DNA of 64,000 nt from the NCBI GenBank assembly GCA_011392765.1, contig WYCW01000004.1, positions 108,032-172,031 on the forward strand, given 5' to 3'. Both the position numbers and the translations under genes were made by a program. The notes beneath the pieces were generated by a model. That model searched no databases. It was not told the DNA's origin and saw only the letters and a list, made by a program, of their open reading frames with translations. Of this stretch, positions 37,507 through 46,875 are shown piece after piece (position 1 is the first letter of the stretch; every line of letters begins with the position of its first letter). This DNA is from Candidatus Thiosymbion ectosymbiont of Catanema sp. Cochon2018 (GTDB lineage Bacteria; Pseudomonadota; Gammaproteobacteria; Chromatiales; Chromatiaceae).

Positions 37507-38216
37507 GGGAATCGAAATCGTCGGCGGTGGTTCTCCTCAGTGGCGGGCTGGACTCCACAACGACCCTAGCCATCGCCAAAGCGGAGGGATTCGAGTCCTA
37601 CGCCCTGTCCTTTCGGTACGGCCAGCGGCACCAGGTGGAGATCGAGTCCGCGGCCCGGGTGGCGGAGGTTATGGGGGTGGCCGAGCACCGTATCCTAGAC
37701 ATCGACCTGCACCGTTTCGGCGGATCGGCCCTCACCGGCGACCTGGCGGTGCCGAAAGATCGGAGCTTGGAGCAGATGGAGGCAGGCATCCCGGTCACCT
37801 ATGTCCCGGCGCGCAATACCGTCTTCCTGTCCTTTGCCCTGGCTTGGGCGGAAGTGCTGGCGGCGAGCGACATCTTCATCGGCGTCAATGCCCTCGACTA
37901 CTCCGGTTATCCCGACTGCCGGCCCGAGTACATCACGGCCTACGAGCACATGGCCAACCTGGCCACCAAGATAGGCACCGAGGGACACCGGACAATCAAA
38001 ATCCACGCCCCCTTGATCCGGCTCACCAAAGCACAGATCATCCGTAAAGGCATGGAACTGGGCCTGGACTATGCCCTTACCAGCAGTTGCTACGATCCGG
38101 GTGCGGATGGTCGCCCTTGCCGCCGGTGCGATGCCTGTCGGCTGCGCGCCAAGGGGTTTCACGAAGCCGGGATCGCCGATCCCCTGCTCACCGGATTCGG
38201 GAGTCCTGCGCCGTGA
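37503..38216 (+). CDS. queC: 7-cyano-7-deazaguanine synthase
   Basis: 237 residues from the TTG that overlaps the upstream stop (TTGA). An ATP pyrophosphatase fold with the P-loop [15 protein letters not shown] near residues 9-23 and four zinc-binding cysteines near the end ([17 protein letters not shown]). It converts 7-carboxy-7-deazaguanine to preQ0 in queuosine synthesis. It heads a tightly overlapping queC-queD-queE operon. Confidence 0.95.
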   Translation: MRESKSSAVVLLSGGLDSTTTLAIAKAEGFESYALSFRYGQRHQVEIESAARVAEVMGVAEHRILDIDLHRFGGSALTGDLAVPKDRSLEQMEAGIPVTYVPARNTVFLSFALAWAEVLAASDIFIGVNALDYSGYPDCRPEYITAYEHMANLATKIGTEGHRTIKIHAPLIRLTKAQIIRKGMELGLDYALTSSCYDPGADGRPCRRCDACRLRAKGFHEAGIADPLLTGFGSPAP

Positions 38217-39307
38217 CCGCGCGTCTCCTGCACGTAGCAGCCGCCCCGTTCGAGGCGGCGAGACGGGTGTCCATCCTCCCCGAAAGACACAGATCACGAC
38301 GCCTACATGGACACAGCTTCCTCGCCCGCGTGCGGGCCGAGCTGCCGACCGGCTGGGCACCGTTTCCGGGCGGCGAAACGGGTACATTGAGAGACCACCT
38401 GACACGCTGTGTCGCGGATCTCGATTACCGCGATCTCAACGAACACCTGCCGGTTCCTACCGACGAGAACCTGGCCCGTTGGGTACGCGCACGTCTTCGG
38501 ATACCGGGCATCGAGGCGGTAGGTATCCGGAGTACCCGCGACCAGGGGGCGGACCTCGATGGTTCGGACCATGCCCACCTCTGGCGTCGCTTCCGCTTCG
38601 AGGCTGCCCACCAGCTGCCCAATGTATCGGCGGGCCACAAGTGCGGGCGTATGCACGGACACGGATTCGAAGTCATCCTGCATGCACATCAGGACCTGGG
38701 GAGCGACGACATGGGCATCGACTTCGACCAACTCGGCGATATCTGGGCGCCCTTGCACCAAAAACTCCACACCGCCTGCCTCAACGATCTGCCGGGGCTC
38801 GCAAACCCCACCAGCGAGCTCTTCTCGGTCTGGCTGTGGGAACGGCTGAAGCCGACCCTGCCGGCCCTGTCCTGGATCAGCGTCTATGAGACCGCTCACT
38901 CCGGTTGCCACTACGACGGCCGGCACTTCCGCATCTGGACCGAGCAGCGATTCGAGAGCGCCCTGCGCCTGGTCCGGGCACCCGACGGTGCTTCCGGGCG
39001 TCGTCTGCACGGTCACAGCTACCTCGTGCGGCTGCACCTGAGCGCGCCCCTGGACCGGGTCATGGGCTGGGTCATGGACTATGGGGATGTCAAAGAGCGT
39101 TTCCGACCCGTTTATAAACAGCTCGACCATCGACTGCTCAACGAGCTGCCCCGTCTCGGGGACGCCGATCCGGCGAGTCTGGTCCGGTGGCTACACGAAG
39201 AAGCAGCGGCCGAGTTCCCGCAGCTCGACCGCATCGACCTGCAGGAAACCCCCGGCTGCGGGGTCCTGCTGTGCTGGGGCGAGCAGGGCCCGGCACTGCC
39301 CGCATGA
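38213..39307 (+). CDS. queD: 6-carboxytetrahydropterin synthase, three tandem PTPS-like domains
   Basis: 364 residues from the GTG overlapping the queC stop (GTGA). A usual QueD is about 120 residues. Here three PTPS-like units follow one another: about 1-120 (RRLHGHSF), 124-236 ([26 protein letters not shown]) and 238-357 ([12 protein letters not shown]). Only the middle unit has the catalytic Cys (144) with the zinc histidines 133, 148 and 150 and Glu 226. The outer two keep HGH but lack the Cys. The middle domain should make 6-carboxytetrahydropterin from dihydroneopterin triphosphate; the outer ones may be structural. Confidence 0.9.
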   Translation: MTARLLHVAAAPFEAARRVSILPERHRSRRLHGHSFLARVRAELPTGWAPFPGGETGTLRDHLTRCVADLDYRDLNEHLPVPTDENLARWVRARLRIPGIEAVGIRSTRDQGADLDGSDHAHLWRRFRFEAAHQLPNVSAGHKCGRMHGHGFEVILHAHQDLGSDDMGIDFDQLGDIWAPLHQKLHTACLNDLPGLANPTSELFSVWLWERLKPTLPALSWISVYETAHSGCHYDGRHFRIWTEQRFESALRLVRAPDGASGRRLHGHSYLVRLHLSAPLDRVMGWVMDYGDVKERFRPVYKQLDHRLLNELPRLGDADPASLVRWLHEEAAAEFPQLDRIDLQETPGCGVLLCWGEQGPALPA

Positions 39308-39945
39308 GCTACACCGTCAAGGAAATCTTCTACACACTCCAGGGTGAAGGCGCAAACACGGGCCGGGCAGCCGTCTTGTGTCGCTTTGCCGGCTGCAACC
39401 TGTGGACGGGCCGGGAGCAGGACAGATCCCAGGCCGTCTGCCGCTTCTGCGACACCGACTTTCGGGGCACCGACGGCAACAACGGCGGCAGCTACCGGAA
39501 CGCGGCGGAGCTGGCGGACAGAATTGCCGCGACCTGGCCGCTTTGCACCGGGAAAACCGTGTCCCCCTTCGTCGTTTGTACCGGCGGCGAGCCCCTCCTG
39601 CAGCTCGACCAAGACCTGATCGCGGCCCTCCATGCCCGCGGTTTTCAGGTGGCCGTGGAGACCAACGGGACCCGGCCGGCCCCGCCGGATCTCGACTGGA
39701 TCTGCGTCAGTCCGAAGGCGAATGAAGAGCTTGCGGTACACTCGGGCAACGAGCTGAAGCTGGTCTATCCGCAGGCGGAGGCATTGCCGGAGCGCTTCGA
39801 GCACCTGGATTTCGATCATTTTTTCCTACAACCGATGGCCGGGCCGAGCTTGGAAGAAAACACGCGGGACGCCTTGACCTTTTGCCTGGACCACCCCCGC
39901 TGGCGGCTGAGCCTCCAGATCCACAAGCTGCTCGGTATTTCCTAG
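39304..39945 (+). CDS. queE: 7-carboxy-7-deazaguanine synthase
   Basis: 213 residues, overlapping the queD stop by 4 bp. A radical SAM enzyme with the QueE variant cluster motif: Cys in FAGCNLWTGREQ, then AVCRFCDTDF, giving a long spacing between the first and second Cys. CTGGEPLLQLD is the SAM-binding GGEP motif. It converts carboxytetrahydropterin to CDG, the substrate of QueC. All three preQ0 enzymes after GTP cyclohydrolase are thus in one operon. Confidence 0.95.
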   Translation: MSYTVKEIFYTLQGEGANTGRAAVLCRFAGCNLWTGREQDRSQAVCRFCDTDFRGTDGNNGGSYRNAAELADRIAATWPLCTGKTVSPFVVCTGGEPLLQLDQDLIAALHARGFQVAVETNGTRPAPPDLDWICVSPKANEELAVHSGNELKLVYPQAEALPERFEHLDFDHFFLQPMAGPSLEENTRDALTFCLDHPRWRLSLQIHKLLGIS

Positions 39946-39949
39946 CTCC

Positions 39950-40075
39950 TGTTGACATTTTTTTGCCGCAAATGAACGCAAATCGGTCGCATTTCTGCCA
40001 CAGATTACGCAGATTCTCACAGATTGTTTTGTTTTTAATCTGCGAAAATCTGCGGATAGATCGAAACGGCCGGAT
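39950..40075. repeat. palindromic ACGCAGATT / AATCTGCG repeat
   Basis: TGCCGCAAATGAACGCAAAT, then CAGATTACGCAGATTCTCAC facing TTTTTAATCTGCGAAAATC. Same palindrome type as the cores of E1 and E2 but without the CTAG modules. It lies between convergent queE and the zinc-ribbon gene and could serve as a terminator for both. Confidence 0.6.
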
Positions 40076-40095
40076 CATTCTTGCAGGGTCTTGAT

Positions 40096-40629
40096 TCAAG
40101 CCTTGTTCTTCTCGGACATACGCCTGAAATCAGTGGCGTGACACTCAGGACAGCTCGGGATACGCCCGGTCCGGGGCAGGTGCACTTCCGTCCCGCAGGC
40201 ATCACAGACCAAGGCACCGGGCCCGGTCACCTCGCCCGTGTGATACAGGCTCGCCCGGCGCGCCTGCTCCGCCAGATTATGCAATTGAATGCTGGTTTGA
40301 TCCGCCACTCGGGAAAATATATCCAACATCCGTTGCTCCATCAGATCGAGATCGAACCGCCACCAACTCTTGAGATCCTCGCCGGTCTCGGCGATATAGC
40401 CGGCGGCATCCTCGATGTCCCGCTCCAGGTACTCGGCCACCTTGTGGGCCTCCTCCCTCGTCAGCTCACCGAGCTCGACCATATGGTCGCGGGTCCTGTG
40501 CAGCAGCTCACGGAAGCTCGGGATGGTCTCCTTCTCCGCCGGCTCGATCGCATCATGGATGCGCTTGAGCATATGCTCATAGGCATCGACCAACCTATCG
40601 ACCACATCGGATCTTTCTTTCTCGGACAT
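40096..40629 (-). CDS. zinc-ribbon protein, DUF1451 (YbeL-like)
   Basis: 177 residues. Long helical N-terminal part, then a C-terminal zinc ribbon CDACGTEVHLP followed by PSCPECHATDF. The layout (about 130 helical residues then CxxC-CxxC) is that of the DUF1451 family, E. coli YbeL, whose role is unknown. It stands alone and convergent to queE. Confidence 0.82.
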   Translation of the reverse strand: MSEKERSDVVDRLVDAYEHMLKRIHDAIEPAEKETIPSFRELLHRTRDHMVELGELTREEAHKVAEYLERDIEDAAGYIAETGEDLKSWWRFDLDLMEQRMLDIFSRVADQTSIQLHNLAEQARRASLYHTGEVTGPGALVCDACGTEVHLPRTGRIPSCPECHATDFRRMSEKNKA

Positions 40630-40675
40630 CTATCTCTCTTTCAGTTCGGCTACAAAATCCAGCTCATCATTATAT

Positions 40676-40783
40676 CGGTAGGCTGGGTTGAGGAACGAAA
40701 CCCAGCTTTGGGTATTGCTGGGTTTTGGCCGTCCCTGGCCGCAACCCAGCCTACGGCCTACGGTCCTTTTTTAGACAGTCTCT
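40676..40783. repeat. MITE family C, partial copy 5
   Basis: Has the GTAGGCTGGGTTGAGG / CAACCCAGCC interior and the right end TTTTTTAGACAGTCTC, but the left terminal GAGGCTGTCT is missing. Sequence from 40784 to 40917 shows no gene. Confidence 0.65.
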
Positions 40784-40917
40784 AAAAGTAGGCCTTTAGG
40801 ACAAGCGAGGCAACGCCGGTTCGCCGGCTAACAGCACTCCGATCATCCGGCGATTGAGGCGGAGTTCACTGTCCACGCGCTTGAATCAGGCATCCAACTT
40901 CGCTGCCAACCGCTCGA

Positions 40918-41523
40918 TCAGGCTTTTTGTTTGGCCATATCTACCAAAATTCCAATAATTTTCTTAATATCACTCATATAATATAAATCATTATCTATGT
41001 AAGCTACATTTTCTTTGAGCTTGATAAATTTCCACTCATCCCCCGTGGTTACTGCTCCATATACACATAAAAAATCATGACTCTCTTCTTCATTATACAG
41101 CTGGGCGGCATACATTTCTGCAATACATTGCCCTAAGCCGGAAATAATATTTTCATTCTTGGCTTCGACTATTGTAACTATGGGTACATCCAAATATAAT
41201 TGTTCCTCTGAATTGCTGATGATATAATCACAAAATCCGGTTAGGCCCTTTTCTTTGTCTACATTGAAATCTATGCCTGAAAATAGACTGATTTTTCCGG
41301 ATAATTGTTCTTTTACTTCGAGCAGTATATTTATAATTATCAATTCCGACCTGGCTTTTTCAGTATTAATTGCCAAGGCTAAAGGCACATTCCTTTTCAA
41401 TGTGTTTGCAAGATAATCACTTATTTCAAGTGCTTCGATATTCCAAAAAAGAGAATTGTTTTCAACAGTCTTTATGTTGAAATCGAGTTTGACCTTTTTT
41501 AGAGTAAAATCACTGTATGCCAC
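40918..41523 (-). CDS. AT-rich hypothetical protein with PD-(D/E)XK nuclease-like motif
   Basis: 201 residues. The middle contains GFCDYIISNSEE, then VPIVTIVEAKNENIISGLGQ and CIAEMYAAQLYN. An Asp followed 20 residues later by ExK and a Q-containing helix is the usual core of PD-(D/E)XK nucleases, such as the N-terminal domains of some restriction subunits. It is too short for a full restriction enzyme, and there is no methylase nearby. Strongly AT-rich compared with the neighbours and flanked by repeats, so probably acquired. Confidence 0.62.
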   Translation of the reverse strand: MAYSDFTLKKVKLDFNIKTVENNSLFWNIEALEISDYLANTLKRNVPLALAINTEKARSELIIINILLEVKEQLSGKISLFSGIDFNVDKEKGLTGFCDYIISNSEEQLYLDVPIVTIVEAKNENIISGLGQCIAEMYAAQLYNEEESHDFLCVYGAVTTGDEWKFIKLKENVAYIDNDLYYMSDIKKIIGILVDMAKQKA

Positions 41524-41567
41524 TGAATTTCCTCATCATAAGCATAAGGTTACAATAATCTGTCACC

Positions 41568-41709
41568 CAATGCCATTAAGTTAGCTGTTAGCCACTTAGA
41601 GAAAACTACGAATCACGCGAATTTCCGCGAATCGATTCGCGAGGATTCGCGTGATTCGTAGTTTCTTCTCTTACTTTGCCGACCGGTAACGCTTAACTTA
41701 ATGGCATTG
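41568..41709. repeat. MITE family A, copy with perfect 10-bp target duplication
   Basis: 142 bp from CAATGCCATTAAGTTAG to CTTAACTTAATGGCATTG. ATCTGTCACC is present at 41558-41567 and again at 41710-41719. The interior is the ACTACGAATCACGCGAAT palindrome also found behind metK. With the copy at 9635 this fixes both the element ends and the 10-bp duplication. Confidence 0.9.
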
Positions 41710-41785
41710 ATCTGTCACCTGGTCCGCATCACTGCAGCAGGGTACCGAACGATGTCTCCACGACTGCCCACCTGTAACCTTGAAG

Positions 41786-42087
41786 CTAGGATTCCTTGAA
41801 TGACCGGATTTTGTGCAAATGAGTCAAATTTCGCAAACGTCTAACCCCTCTCGTTGTCGTAATCGTGATCGTGATCGAAGCCGCCGTAGGAGGGACAGCA
41901 TTCTTTCGCCGTTCGTGGTCTCCGGAGGTCCCGGCCAGGTACCGGGTCGAAACCCGTAGCCATCAGGTTTTCCGTGCCCGCTTTGCCTGGCGTCGCCGAT
42001 TACGATCACGACCACGATCACGGTTCCGCTTTCGATCGCGATAGAGCGATGATCACCCCTCGTCGGTCTGAGGCAGAGCCTCGCTAG
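41786..42087 (-). repeat. CTAG-bounded modular element E5
   Basis: Plus strand: CTAG-GATTCCTTGAATGACC to GCAGAGCCTCG-CTAG. Same core as E4 in inverse orientation (CGTGATCGTGATCGAAGCC and following), showing that core and ends travel together in this subtype. Shares a CTAG with E6. Confidence 0.78.
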
Positions 42088-42308
42088 GATCCTTGAGGGA
42101 CCCGAATCTTTACAAATGAGTCAAGTTTATGCAGTGCACAAATCGGGATCGGGATCGCAATCGAAATTCCGATTGCGATCCCGATCCCGATTTCGATTTC
42201 GACCTACCAAGCTCTCCAACGGTTGGTTAGGTGTAAGAGATGGGGCCTTACGGGAGAGGGGCTTTTGGGGTCTTCATGCCTCGTCGGTCTGAGGCAAAGC
42301 CTCGCTAG
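42084..42308 (-). repeat. CTAG-bounded modular element E6, tandem to E5
   Basis: Plus strand: CTAG-GATCCTTGAGGGACC to GGCAAAGCCTCG-CTAG, with TTTATGCAGTGCACAAA. The core is a CGGGATCGGGATCG / CGATCCCGATCCCG palindrome plus a CTCCAACGGTTGGTTAGG segment. E7 has the same core. The stretch 42309-42433 before yrfG shows no gene. Confidence 0.78.
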
Positions 42309-42433
42309 TATATGGCTGCTTCCCCCTCGACATTCGAAAAAGACGCAAAGGTTTTTGTTCATTCACTTTGCCGGCAAGATAGTTGCGAAGATGGGGTCTT
42401 TCTTCGTGCTTCGATGTGGGGATCTTCTTTGGT

Positions 42434-43096
42434 TCAGGTCCCCATACTTGGCAACAGGTCCGCACAGTGCCTGATGGCAGGAAACTCGCCCGGTTCCTGG
42501 GGGGATGCCTGGGAATCAGGTGCCAGTACCGCCAGCAGCCAACGGAATCCGTAGCTCTGTGCCGTCTGCAGCACCCGCGGACTGTCGTCGACGAACAGGG
42601 TGCGTTCGCGGTCGAATGGCTCGATGGTTTGCACTCGGGGCCAGAAGTCGTGCGCTTGCTTGGGAACCCCCAGTTCGTGGGAACAGATGATGTGCTCGAA
42701 ATGACCGGCCAGGCGTGTTTTCTCCATCTTGAGAGCGATCGACTTTGGGTGGGCGTCGGTGACCAATACCCGTCGTTTGCCCAGGGTGGACAAGGTCTCC
42801 AGAAAGTCCGTCACCTGGGGGTGCACGGCGATGAGGTGACCGATTTCCTGTTTGAGGAGCGCGATGTCCAGACCCAGCTCACGGCTCCAGTGCTCGACAC
42901 AGTACCAGGCCAAGGTGCCTTCGTAACGGCGGTAGCGCGCCAGGACCTCGACCCGTGCTTCGGCCACAGGCAGCCCGCGTGCCGCGGCGTAGCGGAGGGG
43001 GACGTGCTCGCGCCAGAAATAGTTGTCGAAGTGCAGGTCGAGCAGGGTGCCGTCCATATCCAGGAAGACAGTATCGACGGCGTTCCAAGCAATCAT
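42434..43096 (-). CDS. yrfG: HAD-family GMP/IMP nucleotidase
   Basis: 220 residues. HAD motif I DTVFLDMDGTLLDLHFDN near residues 8-25, motif II VLVTDAHP, motif III lysine in ELGVPKQAHDFW, motif IV ERTLFVDDSPRVL. Length and the FWREHVPLRYAAARG segment match E. coli YrfG, a phosphatase active on GMP and IMP. It diverges from nudE, the same pairing as in E. coli. Confidence 0.9.
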   Translation of the reverse strand: MIAWNAVDTVFLDMDGTLLDLHFDNYFWREHVPLRYAAARGLPVAEARVEVLARYRRYEGTLAWYCVEHWSRELGLDIALLKQEIGHLIAVHPQVTDFLETLSTLGKRRVLVTDAHPKSIALKMEKTRLAGHFEHIICSHELGVPKQAHDFWPRVQTIEPFDRERTLFVDDSPRVLQTAQSYGFRWLLAVLAPDSQASPQEPGEFPAIRHCADLLPSMGT

Positions 43097-43156
43097 CGGT
43101 TAAGGTAAGCCCAAGTGGATGCGGATCATCGGCAACAGCATAACGGAACCTCGACC

Positions 43157-43729
43157 ATGGCGGCAAAGCCCAGGATCATCGAGAGAAGGTTAGTGGCCCG
43201 GACCCGGATCTTTCGGGTGGAGGAGATCGAGCTTGCGTTTTCCAACGGTAATCGCCGGCACTTCGAGCGGATCCTCGGAGGGCGGGGGTCGGTGCTGATC
43301 GTGCCCATGCCCGATGCGCGGACGTTGCTCCTGGTACGTGAGTACGCAGCCGGCACGGACCGCTACGAGCTCGGCTTCCCCAAGGGCATCGTCGAGCCGG
43401 GGGAGGATCTGCTGGAGGCGGCCGGACGCGAGATCCGTGAAGAGATCGGCTTCGGCTCCCGGGACTTGAGGTTGCTGCACCAGGTATCTCTGGCGCCGGG
43501 CTATATTCAGCACGAGACGCACTTGGTGTTGGCGCGGGAGCTCTATCCCGAGCGGGCACCGGGAGACGAGCCCGAGCCGATCGAGGTCGTGCCCTGGGAC
43601 CTGGGGGATCTGGACGCTTTGCTGACAAGGGAAGATTTTACGGAAGCGCGCTCCATCGCCGCCCTGTTTCTGGTCAGGAGATTTCTGGGACCTGGGCAAG
43701 GGGTGTCTGAACAGGACGGGCGTGTATGA
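43157..43729 (+). CDS. nudE: ADP compounds hydrolase (Nudix)
   Basis: 190 residues from the ATG of MAAKPRIIERRLV. The Nudix box is complete: GIVEPGEDLLEAAGREIREEIGFG, preceded by YELGFPKG. E. coli NudE hydrolyses ADP-ribose, NADH and diadenosine polyphosphates. It lies back to back with yrfG. 43730-43992 has no gene. Confidence 0.92.
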   Translation: MAAKPRIIERRLVARTRIFRVEEIELAFSNGNRRHFERILGGRGSVLIVPMPDARTLLLVREYAAGTDRYELGFPKGIVEPGEDLLEAAGREIREEIGFGSRDLRLLHQVSLAPGYIQHETHLVLARELYPERAPGDEPEPIEVVPWDLGDLDALLTREDFTEARSIAALFLVRRFLGPGQGVSEQDGRV

Positions 43730-43796
43730 ATTTCCTCCTGAGTAACAAGTTGTTTCCAACTACCGGTCACCAGCTTCCGGCAGTGACGGAATTGTT

Positions 43797-43866
43797 TGAA
43801 CCGCAGAAGACACAGAGAACGCAGGGACGAAAAATCAAATCTCTGCGTCTCTGCGGTTCGAACCGT
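43797..43866. repeat. palindrome GAACCGCAGAAGACACAGAG
   Basis: TTTGAACCGCAGAAGACACA is mirrored by CTCTGCGTCTCTGCGGTTCG, another long palindromic interspersed repeat. It lies after nudE and could act as a terminator. Confidence 0.6.
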
Positions 43867-43992
43867 CCCGAGACCGAAGGCTGCATTGCCGGAGGCCGGC
43901 GACTGGGAGCCGGAAGCGATTTATACGTGCTCGCCCTATGGCGTACCTATGGTTTTGGCAGATGAGTACTGACCGTATATAATTAAAAACTT

Positions 43993-44505
43993 ATGTCCTC
44001 GGTGCTTCCAAGCCGATTGGATCCCTGGCAGGCCGTAGACAACCGCTCGGTCGTGGCAGGTCGTCTGCCTTTGTCGAGTTTGCCGCGGCTGCGCGGCTTG
44101 TTGCTGGACGCTACGGGTGATGTCCGATTCCGGCTTGGATTTGGCCGTGATGAGGCGCGGCGGGCAGTGCTGCGGTGCGAGGTGGCCGCGACCCTGAAGT
44201 TGCGTTGTCAACGTTGTCTGGAGGCACTCGATCACAAGGTGGATGCCGACACCTGGTTGGCACTGGTCTCAGGTATCGATGAGGAACGTCTCCTGCCGGA
44301 ACGCTATGATCCCTTGCCGGTGGACGACGAACCGATCCGGCCGAGGGATTTGATCGAAGATGAACTGTTGCTGGCGTTACCTCAGATTCCAATGCACGCC
44401 CCGGTCGTGTGCGCGCAGCAGATACCGGATGTGGACGGTGCCCGGATGCGGTCCGCCAAGGCGAGTCCCTTTGCGGTGCTCGCCGCGCTCAAACACGGGA
44501 GATAG
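43993..44505 (+). CDS. yceD: YceD-family protein (DUF177)
   Basis: 170 residues. Conserved Cys pair in TLKLRCQRCLEALDHKVD and the acidic DLIEDELLLALPQIPMH segment are the YceD hallmarks. The family is needed for normal 23S rRNA accumulation in bacteria and plant plastids. It normally precedes rpmF, as here. Confidence 0.92.
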   Translation: MSSVLPSRLDPWQAVDNRSVVAGRLPLSSLPRLRGLLLDATGDVRFRLGFGRDEARRAVLRCEVAATLKLRCQRCLEALDHKVDADTWLALVSGIDEERLLPERYDPLPVDDEPIRPRDLIEDELLLALPQIPMHAPVVCAQQIPDVDGARMRSAKASPFAVLAALKHGR

Positions 44506-44535
44506 AATCCGCATCCTCGACGGATTATGGGGCAC

Positions 44536-44567
44536 CTTGAAAAATCCCAGGGCTGGGATTTTTCAAG
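44536..44567 (+). promoter_or_regulatory. perfect 15-bp hairpin between yceD and rpmF
   Basis: CTTGAAAAATCCCAG and CTGGGATTTTTCAAG pair exactly around a two-base loop centre. There is no T-run after it, so it is not a standard terminator. It may be an RNase processing site or an attenuator setting the large excess of L32 over YceD, or a trapped repeat. Confidence 0.6.
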
Positions 44568-44592
44568 ATTCCCTATAAGCTCGGAGACAAGA

Positions 44593-44769
44593 ATGGCAGT
44601 CCAACAGAACAGAAAAACCGCTTCCAAGCGGGGTATGCGTCGCTCCCACGATGCCTTGCCGGGACCGACGCTCTCGGTGGATTCTACGACAGGTGAGACC
44701 CATCGGCGTCACCATGTGGCGCCGGATGGTTATTATCGCGGCCGCAAGGTGGTGGACAAGGACGACTGA
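44593..44769 (+). CDS. rpmF: 50S ribosomal protein L32
   Basis: 58 residues, [20 protein letters not shown], the usual gammaproteobacterial N-terminus, followed by [15 protein letters not shown]. The cysteine zinc knuckle of some L32 forms is absent, as is common in this group. Lies in the yceD-rpmF-plsX order. Confidence 0.97.
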   Translation: MAVQQNRKTASKRGMRRSHDALPGPTLSVDSTTGETHRRHHVAPDGYYRGRKVVDKDD

Positions 44770-44832
44770 CGGCGATCGCCGCTATCCTTCCGCACCGGCA
44801 CGGAATCCTTCAGCACCGCGAGCGAGTATACC

Positions 44833-45864
44833 TTGTCCGAACGTCTGACCATCGCCCTCGACGCCATGGGCGGCGACCATGGCCCTGACGTGGTCACCGC
44901 CGCTGCCCTGCGATTTCTGCGCAAATCCGATCAGACGGCACTGATTCTCGTGGGGAGAGAGGAGGCGATCGACCAACATCTCGGTGGTGCCGATTTTGGA
45001 GATCGCCTGGCTGTCCATCATGCCTCACAAGAGGTCGGTATGGACGAACTTCCCTCCAGCGCCCTGCGCAACAAGAAGGATTCCTCCATGCGGGTGGCGC
45101 TGAACCTGGTCAGAAACGGCGTTGCCGATGCCTGCGTCAGTGCCGGCAATACGGGGGCACTGATGGCGACCGCGCGTTTCGTACTCAAGATGCTTCCGCT
45201 TGTGGACCGCCCGGCCATCATTGCCGCCGCACCCTCCCTGCAGGGACAGACCCATATACTCGATCTGGGTGCCAACGTGGATTGTACGTCGGAGCACCTG
45301 TTTCAGTTCGCGGTCATGGGCAGCGAGCTGGTGACCGCGGTGTCCGGCGTCAAGGCCCCGAAGGTAGGTCTGCTCAACATCGGGGAGGAGGAAATCAAGG
45401 GCAATGAGCAGGTCAAACAGGCCCACGAGCGACTGGTCGGCAGCACTCTGAACTATATCGGCTATGTAGAGGGAGACGCCATTTACCGCGGCGGCGTGGA
45501 TCTGGTGGTATGCGACGGCTTTGTGGGCAACAGTGTCCTCAAGGCCAGCGAAGGCGTTGCCGCACTGGTGCGCCATATCCTCAAAGCGAATTTCCAGCGC
45601 AACCTGCTGACGCGATTCTCGGGATTGGTGGCCGGGCCGGTTCTGAAACGCTTGGGTCGGGCCTTCGATCCCCGGCGTTACAACGGGGCCAGCCTGTTGG
45701 GGCTGAAAGGTATCGTCATCAAAAGTCACGGGGGTGCCGATCGGTTGGCGTTCGAGAATGCGATCCACATCGCGGAGCAAGAGATTTATTACAACATCCC
45801 GGACCGCATCGCCCAGCAGGTGGCACAGCAACTGGAAGCCGAACGGCAAAGGGCAACGGCGTGA
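44833..45864 (+). CDS. plsX: phosphate acyltransferase
   Basis: 343 residues from a TTG start ([19 protein letters not shown]). It makes acyl-phosphate from acyl-ACP for phospholipid synthesis at the membrane surface. [19 protein letters not shown] and [20 protein letters not shown] are family motifs. Overlaps fabH by 4 bp. Confidence 0.96.
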   Translation: MSERLTIALDAMGGDHGPDVVTAAALRFLRKSDQTALILVGREEAIDQHLGGADFGDRLAVHHASQEVGMDELPSSALRNKKDSSMRVALNLVRNGVADACVSAGNTGALMATARFVLKMLPLVDRPAIIAAAPSLQGQTHILDLGANVDCTSEHLFQFAVMGSELVTAVSGVKAPKVGLLNIGEEEIKGNEQVKQAHERLVGSTLNYIGYVEGDAIYRGGVDLVVCDGFVGNSVLKASEGVAALVRHILKANFQRNLLTRFSGLVAGPVLKRLGRAFDPRRYNGASLLGLKGIVIKSHGGADRLAFENAIHIAEQEIYYNIPDRIAQQVAQQLEAERQRATA

Positions 45865-46817
45865 GTCTTTATACGCGCATTATCGGAACCGGCGCCTTTC
45901 TGCCCGAACAGGTCCTGACCAACCAGGAGCTGGAGGTGATGCTTGATACCTCCGACGAGTGGATCCGTGAGCGTACCGGGATCCGCGAACGCCACATCGT
46001 CGCCGAGGGCGAGTGCTGTAGCCGGCTGGCGGAGGTTGCCTCCCGCCGGGCACTGGCGGATGCCGACATCGATCCTGCGACGATCGACTTCATCGTGGTA
46101 GCGACCACCACGCCGGATCAGGTCTTCCCCAGCGCCGCCTGTTTCCTGCAGCAACGCCTCGGCATCCGGGATTGCTGCGCCTTCGATATAGTGGCCGGGT
46201 GTACGGGTTTCATCTATGCCCTCGGGGTGGTGGACCAATTCATCCGTACCGGCAGCATACGGCGTGCCTTGGTCGTGGGGGCCGAGATCCTCTCGTACAT
46301 CGTCGACTGGCAGGATCGCGACACGGCCGTGTTGTTCGGCGACGGTGCGGGGGCCGTGGTGGTGGAGGCCGGGCCGGAGCCGGGCATTCTCTCCTCGCAC
46401 CTCCACGCGGACGGCACCTACACGGACATACTCCAGGTCCCCGGCGGGGTCGGCGACCGCAAACGGGACCCCTACATCGAGATGAGGGGAAACGAGCTAT
46501 TCAAGGTAGCGGTCACTACCCTTTCCGATGTGGTCGAGGAGACCCTCCGGGCCAACGACATGCAGAACTCGGAGCTCGACTGGCTGGTTCCGCATCAGGC
46601 CAATCTGCGCATCCTCCAGGCCGTCGCGCGCAGGTTGAAGCTGCCCCTGGACCGGGTCGTCGTCACGGTGGACGAACACGCCAACACCTCGTCCGCATCC
46701 ATTCCCCTGGCGTTCGACGTCGCGGTGCGGGATGGGCGCATCCGCCGTGGCGAGACCGTCCTGATGGAGGCCTTCGGGGGTGGTATCACCTGGGGCTCCG
46801 TGTTGCTGGTGTACTGA
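45861..46817 (+). CDS. fabH: 3-oxoacyl-ACP synthase III
   Basis: 318 residues from the GTG overlapping the plsX stop. Catalytic triad visible: Cys in [13 protein letters not shown], His in [10 protein letters not shown], Asn in [12 protein letters not shown]. It starts fatty-acid synthesis by condensing acetyl-CoA with malonyl-ACP. fabD, which normally follows, is missing: only 58 bp separate fabH from fabG. Confidence 0.96.
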   Translation: MSLYTRIIGTGAFLPEQVLTNQELEVMLDTSDEWIRERTGIRERHIVAEGECCSRLAEVASRRALADADIDPATIDFIVVATTTPDQVFPSAACFLQQRLGIRDCCAFDIVAGCTGFIYALGVVDQFIRTGSIRRALVVGAEILSYIVDWQDRDTAVLFGDGAGAVVVEAGPEPGILSSHLHADGTYTDILQVPGGVGDRKRDPYIEMRGNELFKVAVTTLSDVVEETLRANDMQNSELDWLVPHQANLRILQAVARRLKLPLDRVVVTVDEHANTSSASIPLAFDVAVRDGRIRRGETVLMEAFGGGITWGSVLLVY

Positions 46818-46875
46818 TGGCGGCAATGTTCATTCGATGCTACGGCTCCAACGGTAGCTTCGGAGGCTATACAAA

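Noticed and set aside
43840..43880. tRNA T-arm-like GGTTCGAACC
   Set aside because: It is the arm of a palindromic repeat; no acceptor stem, anticodon arm or CCA follows.
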